Below the pieces are notes generated by a model. The model was given only the letters and a program-made list of their open reading frames with translations. It did not search any database and was not told the origin of the DNA. Positions 8,340 to 13,793 of a DNA stretch of 13,793 nucleotides are shown here, one piece after another. Position numbers and translations under genes: made by a program. The DNA comes from Theodoxus fluviatilis (Eukaryota; Mollusca; Gastropoda; Cycloneritida; Neritidae). Within the stretch, counting starts at the first letter, position 1; the number at the start of each line of letters is the position of its first letter. Location of the stretch: the NCBI GenBank assembly GCA_034096865.1, contig JAWQFJ010016594.1:1-13793 (forward strand). The letters run 5' to 3'.

Positions 8340-8670
8340 GTGAACTTTTAGAGCATGCCCCAGTAGCTCGAGCAGAGGGGTCCCCTGTCCACCAACATGA
8401 GCACAGGAGGGCATCGAGTCAGGCTCGGATTATTCATTTCCAAGCGTACCATCGCATTGTTTGATGCGAGGGTGATTTTCCTCTGGGCGCATAACACAAA
8501 TAGATGTGTCCCCTGTTGCATCATTCCCAACATGTGGTTTCCCTCTGGGTGGATAACACAAATATATTTGTCGTCCGTTGTACAATTGCCAACATTGCCT
8601 GGGCGCATGAGAGGAAACTCGTCAGATTCGCGAACCTGGAGGACCACTGTCAGCGTAGAGGGTGCGCGTG
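8340..8670. repeat. Spacer with 62-bp-offset degenerate duplication
   Basis: Positions 8476-8533 and 8538-8595 align without gaps, with about 46 of 58 identities by my count. Shared words are CTCTGGG, ATAACACAAATA and CCAACAT. The rest of the spacer is unrecognised. This looks like an old tandem duplication next to the younger 50-bp array. Confidence 0.65.
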
Positions 8671-9282
8671 TCGCACGCTTCCAATGGAGGTCCAATGCAG
8701 AGCATTTGTCGCAGGCTCCGATGTACGCTTCCAATGGAGGTCCAATGCAGAGCGTTTGTCGCAGGCTCCGACGTACGCTTCCAATGGAGGTCCAATGCAG
8801 AGCGTTTGTCGCAGGCTCCGACGAACGCTTCCAATGGAGGTCCAATGCAGAGCGTTTGTCGCAGGCTCCGACGAACGCTTCCAATGGAGGTCTAATGCAG
8901 AGCGTTTGTCGCAGGCTCCGACGTACGCTTCCAATGGAGGTCCAATGCAGAGCGTTTGTCGCAGGCTCCGACGTACGCTTCCAATGGAGGTCCAATGCAG
9001 AGCGTTTGTCGCAGGCTCCGACGTACGCTTCCAATGGAGGTCCAATGCAGAGCGTTTGTCGCAGGCTCCGACGTACGCTTCCAATGGAGGTCCAATGCAG
9101 AGCGTTTGTCGCAGGCTCCGACGTACGCTTCCAATGGAGGTCCAATGCAGAGCGTTTGTCGCAGGCTCCGACGTACGCTTCCAATGGAGGTCCAATGCAG
9201 AGCGTTTGTCGCAGGCTCCGACGTACGCTTCCAATGGAGGTCCAATGCAGAGCGTTTGTCGCAGGCTCCGACGTACGCTTCC
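8671..9282. repeat. 50-bp tandem array, twelve full units plus partial
   Basis: Units start every 50 bp from 8671 to 9221, with a truncated thirteenth unit at 9271. The unit contains CGTACGCTTCCAATGGAGG, then a second CCAATG, then GAGCGTTTGTCGCAGGCTCC. Unit 3 and units 6-12 are identical; units 1, 2, 4 and 5 carry one to a few substitutions, with unit 1 the most diverged, so the left edge is degenerate and the right side homogenised. The consensus unit has no stop codon in any of six phases, so frames of 330 (plus, 8397-9389) and 377 codons (minus, 9481-8348) run through it. Because 50 is not a multiple of three, each frame cycles through all phases and gives a 50-residue peptide repeat. I do not regard these as established proteins. 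Confidence 0.92.
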
Positions 9283-9371
9283 TGAGAGGACTGGGTGCAG
9301 GGTCCCGGGAGATCAGTAGTGTCACAGGAGAGCTGCGGAGGTTGGCTGAGTCTGCACCCCTATGGATCTGG

Positions 9372-9427
9372 CAGACACGGGCGAAGTGACCAAACTGAGA
9401 CCCGATACTTGTGGCCGTCCCTGGCTG
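9372..9427 (+). repeat. Possible diverged direct repeat, right of 50-bp array
   Basis: Partner of the stretch at 8285-8339, in the same orientation. If real, the 50-bp array sits between two copies of an older repeat. Confidence 0.4.
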
Positions 9428-10563
9428 AGCTACTGGCCCCGAAAGCTCCACAGCCGTATGTCGTTCCCAGCGTGTTAACATTTTGCGTGTTGTGTTACTT
9501 CCCTAATGAGCTTTGAGACGTGAAAAAAATAGTTCTCTTGGATATGAGTGTTAGTGTTAAATGTAAAACATGGTCGAATTTGCCCAATGCCTATCCTAGT
9601 ATGTTGGAACTTTCTTCTGTGACCTAGATACCGTTCAAAGTGTTTTTTTCTTTCTCAATTGCAGGTAGGCCGGCCACGACAAAAAAGCTCTTTATTTTCT
9701 CTTTCCTCGCTAAATGGACATTTTACGGCGTATGCGTCTCCGTACCGTTTGTTAATACGCACATTATCTATTTCAAATCGAAATCTAAGCAACACGTTCC
9801 TGAATCTGTTATGTTGAGTGTGTTTAGATAATCTGCCAGATGATTGTATATAGGTGCCTGTTGTGAGCTGGACATGGGGTGGAGTTTCGCGACCACTTCC
9901 ATGGGCTCAGTCTTCCAGGCTGGTTTGAACGCACGGTTGGGTCTAGATAATCTAACTCTGTTCCCGTGCTCCTCAAGAAGCTTTTTCGGCTACTTGGAGC
10001 CACCTCTGACAGCTACTGGACCAGACTCTGAAAGCTCGGCAGACAGGGAAGCAGCATTTCAGGAAAATAGATCGGTTTCTATCGTTTGTTACACTTCATT
10101 AGAGAGCACTCCTAGAGCGCAAACCTCCGCCATGAAAGTCACCATTTCTCGTCCATGACCTGTATAATTCAGTCAGGATGTTCCGGTAGCCAGGACTAAC
10201 GCTACGAAATTTAGATAATTCTAGCGTCTGCTAGCAGTCTGTGAGTGTGGAGCGCTTACTTGGCGGAATGAATAGTTCCACGTCATCAACTTTGTGATGC
10301 GCGATAAAATCCCTCTTAATGCTTCCGATTTCAAAGCTACTTAACACATAATTTCACAAATATAATATGTTGTTGGGTGAAACTCTGACATTGCATCATA
10401 ATTCGTTTGAATCCGTCATCAACTTTTTGTGTAATTTGCCAAATAAGGAACCAACGACTGGATGACATAACACCCCTGGTGAAGGTAATTATGAATCGAT
10501 TTTTAAAGCCTCCACACTCCACCAGACTTTTGGCATACTATCCATGCACTTTTCTTGCACTGA
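9428..10563. other. Long unrecognised unique region
   Basis: No recognisable peptide. A pyrimidine-rich stretch ending in TTGCAG at 9664 looks like a splice acceptor, but no exon-like frame follows convincingly. The word TAGATAATCT recurs at about 9825 and 9945 with a variant near 10213. Confidence 0.4.
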
Positions 10564-10647
10564 CTCGTCCTGTCATCATATTACGTGTATACGGTTATAA
10601 CTTTTTTCTTTCACTGATAATTCTGGCTTTGATTACACTGGTAATGG
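10564..10647 (+). repeat. Dispersed repeat copy 2 (pairs with 6598-6681)
   Basis: Ungapped alignment to the stretch at 6601-6680, about 75 percent identity by hand count. It lies inside an otherwise unrecognised 166-codon forward frame (10407-10907), whose peptide shows a hydrophobic stretch here. I do not call that frame a gene. Confidence 0.6.
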
Positions 10648-11763
10648 TTGACAGAAAAACACCAGCTCCCTCCGCAGAACGCACTGTTTCACTCATATTC
10701 CACTTGCTCACTCGCCAGCATCATCACCGCCTATGCACTCAGATACGAGAAATGTTTGATATTCTGGTCGGCGGAGGGCGACATCATCACATCTCTCAGA
10801 GCTGCACTTTCTGCCAAAAACGCACAGAGCTACTCGAGAGGCACACGGAGAAGAAACTGAAGAGAGATTTCACGTCTTGTGCCTCTGGGAAAGTTCTGGG
10901 TCCTTAGCCAACAATTTCCGCCCTAGGTTTCCGCTCGACAAGATGACCTTTGCAACAAATTATTTCATGTCCCTCATTCGTGGAAAAGACTTATCGCGCT
11001 CGTGAGTAAGGAAGCAATCACAGACAGTGATTGCGAAACACGATAGGAACCTGCACGGTTTTAAGGCATGCCTTTCCACCGAACTTTGACAAAGACATCC
11101 CTGACTCCGAAGTTGAAACCCGCAGCCTAAACGCGGCTCACAAAGCCAGAGGCGTTGTGTGCAGAACAGGGCTCCGCTGCGGTGCGCCATTTCCGCATAC
11201 TTCTTTAGTTGCCAAGGGCAAGAAAATGCTTATTTTTGATACGTTTGACTCCGTCTGTCTAATTCCTTCTTCCCAAGAGGTACGGCGATGGCCAGTTTTT
11301 CCTGTGGGCTGTTTCAGCTCTGTGAGAGACTTCTTGGACAACGTGCATTTGGCAGACTATTAAGGAGTGGCCACCTACTGCGATATCAGGTGCACAGTGC
11401 GACACGACCATTGCTCAGCAATACCATTCACTTTATGAAGATAACGACTGATGACTGTAGTTGATGTAGATGTAAACTTTACTGTAGACAGAGACACATA
11501 GGGTTTCAGAAGCTGGAGGAGAAACTTGTCCGGTACCCGATTATTCAGACCACACAATAAGTGACACACATAGATAAAATGATGTCTTCTCACGAGCATC
11601 CCACGGTTAATCTTTGTATCTCTTTGGCAGAAGTGCTTGTCAACAGGTGTATATTTCTCCAGCTCACTCGGCCGGCCCCGACAGCACTTCATCTCTGTTT
11701 GAGTGTAGATAGATAGTAGATTACACAAAGTGACTTCTACCTGGGGCGAGCGACACCTCCCCC
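10648..11763. other. Unrecognised unique region
   Basis: Frames of 110 to 130 codons occur on both strands with no family I can name. A GATAGATAG tract is present near 11707-11715. Nothing else can be supported. Confidence 0.4.
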
Positions 11764-11967
11764 TCACTTAGCAGAAGGAAAGTGGTTGCTCTGTGCAGTT
11801 CCCGGGTCGGCCATTCCGACCTGGCCCACTCCTGCTTGTTGCCGTTGGAGCCTCTAGCAGAGTGCCATTCTTGCCAGTGCAGGCTCACCATGCTGCACAT
11901 TCTGGTACAGTGTCCCCGACTTGCGCATTTACGGAGTGGATCAAATAGTCAATCGGTGAAATTTTAA
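11764..11967 (+). pseudogene. I/Nimb-type LINE C-terminal zinc-knuckle remnant
   Basis: The frame through 11782 reads RRKVVALCSSRVGHSDLAHS, followed by a C-x2-C-x7-H-x4-C knuckle (ECHSCQCRLTMLHILVQC) and PRLAHLR, ending at TAA by 11967. The order RRxxVxLCxxRxGHxxLxHS followed by a Cys/His knuckle and HILxxCP is characteristic of the C-terminal end of I-, Nimb- and ingi-group LINE polymerases, after the RNase H region. Only about 55 codons are homologous; upstream parts are missing or unrecognisable. It is a small decayed fragment and is not expected to be functional. A zinc-binding role is known only for the general motif. Confidence 0.65.
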
Positions 11968-13500
11968 GATCGTAAAGCTGTGATACTTAAAAAAAAATGC
12001 TCGTGTTTATTCTTCTACTGCTGCTGCAGATGGTGGTGGATGTATTTGATTATTTAATATATTTTCAGGAACAGAAGTAGAAATAGGCAACTGTCTGCCT
12101 CGAAAAACAATGGTAGCGACTTGGGAGGGCAGATGCTACGACGACAGCCTCTGGAGTCCCGTTATGGCGTGGCAGTCTCCGCGTCATTCACGGAAATACT
12201 TTGCTGGGAGGCAAATTCCAGTCTGCTCCCTCTGCCTCCTCCAGCTCATCTTGTCCTCTACCCGCCAGATAATTTTCCACTTCACCTCTCCGTATGCCCT
12301 CTTTCAGTCGTTTGACAGCGCCTTCCCAACTGCCGCAAGGTGCTCTCAGCTGTGAATGGCGAGGCCTGTCAGTCTCAAGTCTCTCCTACGATCGTCTTCG
12401 CTGCAGGCGGCCAGCTGGTCGGGATTCTGTAGCCGCACAGCTGCATATGATATCTTTGGGGATGCGATCGTCCTCAGTACCTCCAGGAATATCATCATGA
12501 TGGGCCTTCTGCTGTCCTGAAGGACCAAGGATGATGTTGGGCTGCTGTACAGCGTCTCCCTGTGGTTGTCAAGTCCTATACGGGAATGGCAATATCCTCG
12601 TCAAACCTCACATACAAATTCCAGAAGTAAACGCGATCGTAAAACTGTGGGTACATGAACTCTAATGGCTGTACTTTTCGTCGTTCTCTGCAACTGGCGA
12701 ACTGTTTTCTTTGACCTTCTTAAATCGGGTTTGCACCCTAGCAGTGGTTTCATGCATGACTGATCTAGTGCCCAGGTGTTTAGGTAATCTGGAGGGAAAC
12801 AGCAGGGGGCCACGTTCCAAAAATACGGACAGGAACCCTTTTTTATTGCCCAATCGAACCCCCAAACTCTCAGTTAACGTTTGAGATAATACCTATGTTT
12901 GTAGCTTGCCAGAAGGGATACAGCGGTGCACGGGACACTTTTCCTTGATGTTGTTTCTGATCGAAATTTCAGGCCGCCCCAGTATTTTGGGCCATGCATT
13001 TGAATTCGGTAGAGAAGTTTTGGTAAGCAGGAGTTATCGATGCGCAGGAAACTGGTCCCGTGGAGGCGTATAGGGAGAACTGTAGCATATGTTGTGGAGG
13101 ATTTGGCCACGTTGAAAATAATGTTCAAGAACCGTCAGTTATCTTGTTAGTGAATGTCAAGGTAGTTCTGTGGTAACAAAAGATGACATTTCTCAGGAAT
13201 TACTGCCTAACAGTGACGGTGTTACGGCGTGCCTCATCGCATACACAGAAGTAGAGCAGAGTTCGTTTTGGGACATACACTTTCCGGATCTATCTTTAAG
13301 GTCGTAAAGAAGGGCATCTGTGTCGTAGAGTTCTTCATACGGCTGTAGCCGCTAGACACCCCTCATCAGCTGGAACACATGGACATCGAGTTTCCGGGGC
13401 CTGCTCTAGGAGATACACTATAGGCGGCCCCAAGTAGCATCACATTACACCAAGGGACTCTGGTGCAGATGTGAATTTCTCCCTCATGCTGGACAACTTG
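11968..13500. other. Long unrecognised unique region
   Basis: No peptide of 60 to 100 codons here resembles a family I know. A pyrimidine-rich stretch with CTGCTGCTGCAG near 12018-12029 resembles a splice acceptor but is unsupported. CGGCTGTAGCCG near 13341 is a small hairpin. No gene is called. Confidence 0.4.
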
Positions 13501-13793
13501 GCTGGACTTCACTCTGGTCTTCACTCTGTCTGGTCTTTACTCTGTCTGCTCTTCACCCTGTCTGGTCTTCATTCTGTCTGGTCTTCACCCTGTCTGGTCT
13601 TCACTCTGGTCTTCACTCTGTCTGGTCTTCACTCTGTCTGGTCTTCACTCTGTCTGGTCTTCATTCTGTCTGGTTTTCACCCTGTTTGGTCTTCACTCTG
13701 AACTTCACCCTGTCTGTTCTTCACCATGTCTCCCCTTCACTCTGTCTGGTCTTCACCCTGTCTGGACTTCAGCCTGTCTGGTCTTCACTCTGT
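13501..13793. repeat. 16-bp minisatellite running off the window end
   Basis: The unit CTGGTCTTCACTCTGT, with variants such as ACCCTG, ATTCTG and TTTACTCTG, repeats at a 16-bp step through the last base. Some copies lack the second half, giving shorter steps. The Leu/Val/Phe/Ser frame across it is an artefact. The array's right boundary is not in this window. Confidence 0.88.

Noticed and set aside
8671..9282. 50-bp array considered as a CRISPR array
   Set aside because: The entire unit repeats; there are no unique spacers between conserved repeats, and the context is eukaryotic.
8348..9481. 377-codon minus-strand frame, the longest in the window
   Set aside because: Most of its length is the stop-free 50-bp array, which keeps several frames open on both strands. 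Flanking residues match no family I know and no promoter or splice context is visible, so it is noted under the array and not called as a gene.
9643..9664. Pyrimidine tract ending in TTGCAG, a splice-acceptor look-alike
   Set aside because: No downstream exon with recognisable peptide and no matching donor; such matches are common by chance.
10407..10907. 166-codon plus-strand frame with a hydrophobic stretch and a CTFCQKRTE segment
   Set aside because: No family recognised, and part of it is the dispersed 80-bp repeat shared with 6.6 kb. A single CxxC is not enough to call a domain.
12850..12870. GGTTCGATT-like word on the minus strand resembling a tRNA-type B box near an A-rich run
   Set aside because: No A box at the right distance and no cloverleaf could be drawn, so neither a tRNA nor a tRNA-derived SINE is supported.
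1..13793. A hidden multi-gene system such as a defence cluster or biosynthetic operon
   Set aside because: No set of adjacent intact coding frames, shared strand or recognisable enzymatic domains exists. Apart from LINE remnants, no protein family is identifiable.

Overview
The window looks like non-coding, repeat-rich DNA from an animal nuclear genome. Three things point there: three remnants of non-LTR retrotransposons (LINEs), long microsatellites and minisatellites of several unrelated unit lengths, and no operon-like packing of genes. The LINE peptides resemble families I associate with marine invertebrates, especially molluscs, but that attribution is from memory and tentative. I see no intact host protein-coding gene, no rRNA or tRNA, no CRISPR array and no bacterial-style gene cluster. 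Most long open frames lie on stop-poor tandem repeats and should not be read as proteins.

Layout. Positions 1-1150 hold unique sequence broken by G-rich tracts on the plus strand, a T-run/G-run junction and a 19-bp G-rich minisatellite. Positions 1309-2702 hold a TG-rich minisatellite with units of about 45 bp, split by a 5'-truncated CR1/L2-like LINE that keeps about 230 codons of the C-terminal reverse transcriptase region, a 3' stem-loop and a long ATT tail. Positions 2703-3495 hold two further LINE protein fragments in opposite orientation, one carrying the YLGSTIS region (plus) and one the LYGCEAWTL region (minus). They meet in a way that suggests an internal inversion or a nested pair. 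Positions 3845-4598 are a GC-rich minisatellite built on CTGTGG(A)GCTCC words, with an 81-bp higher-order period in its right half. Positions 5150-5370 are a compound tetranucleotide array.

Positions 5371-7310 are mostly unrecognised unique sequence. Positions 7311-8147 are a run of simple repeats (GTCA/GTCG type, CG/TG alternation, long TG-rich tract, 46-bp units). Positions 8285-9427 form a nested locus: a regular 50-bp tandem array of twelve full units, with a degenerate 62-bp-offset duplication beside it and possible diverged direct repeats on either side. Positions 9430-13500 are largely unrecognised, apart from a remnant of an I/Nimb-type LINE C-terminal zinc-knuckle region near 11.77-11.97 kb and one member of a dispersed 80-bp pair (6.6 kb and 10.57 kb). 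A 16-bp CTGGTCTTCACTCTGT-type array starts at 13501 and runs off the end.

Nothing here amounts to genes working together. The notable content is repeat biology: insertion of a LINE into a minisatellite, a possible inverted LINE junction, and a homogenised 50-bp array whose unit has no stop codon in any of six frames.
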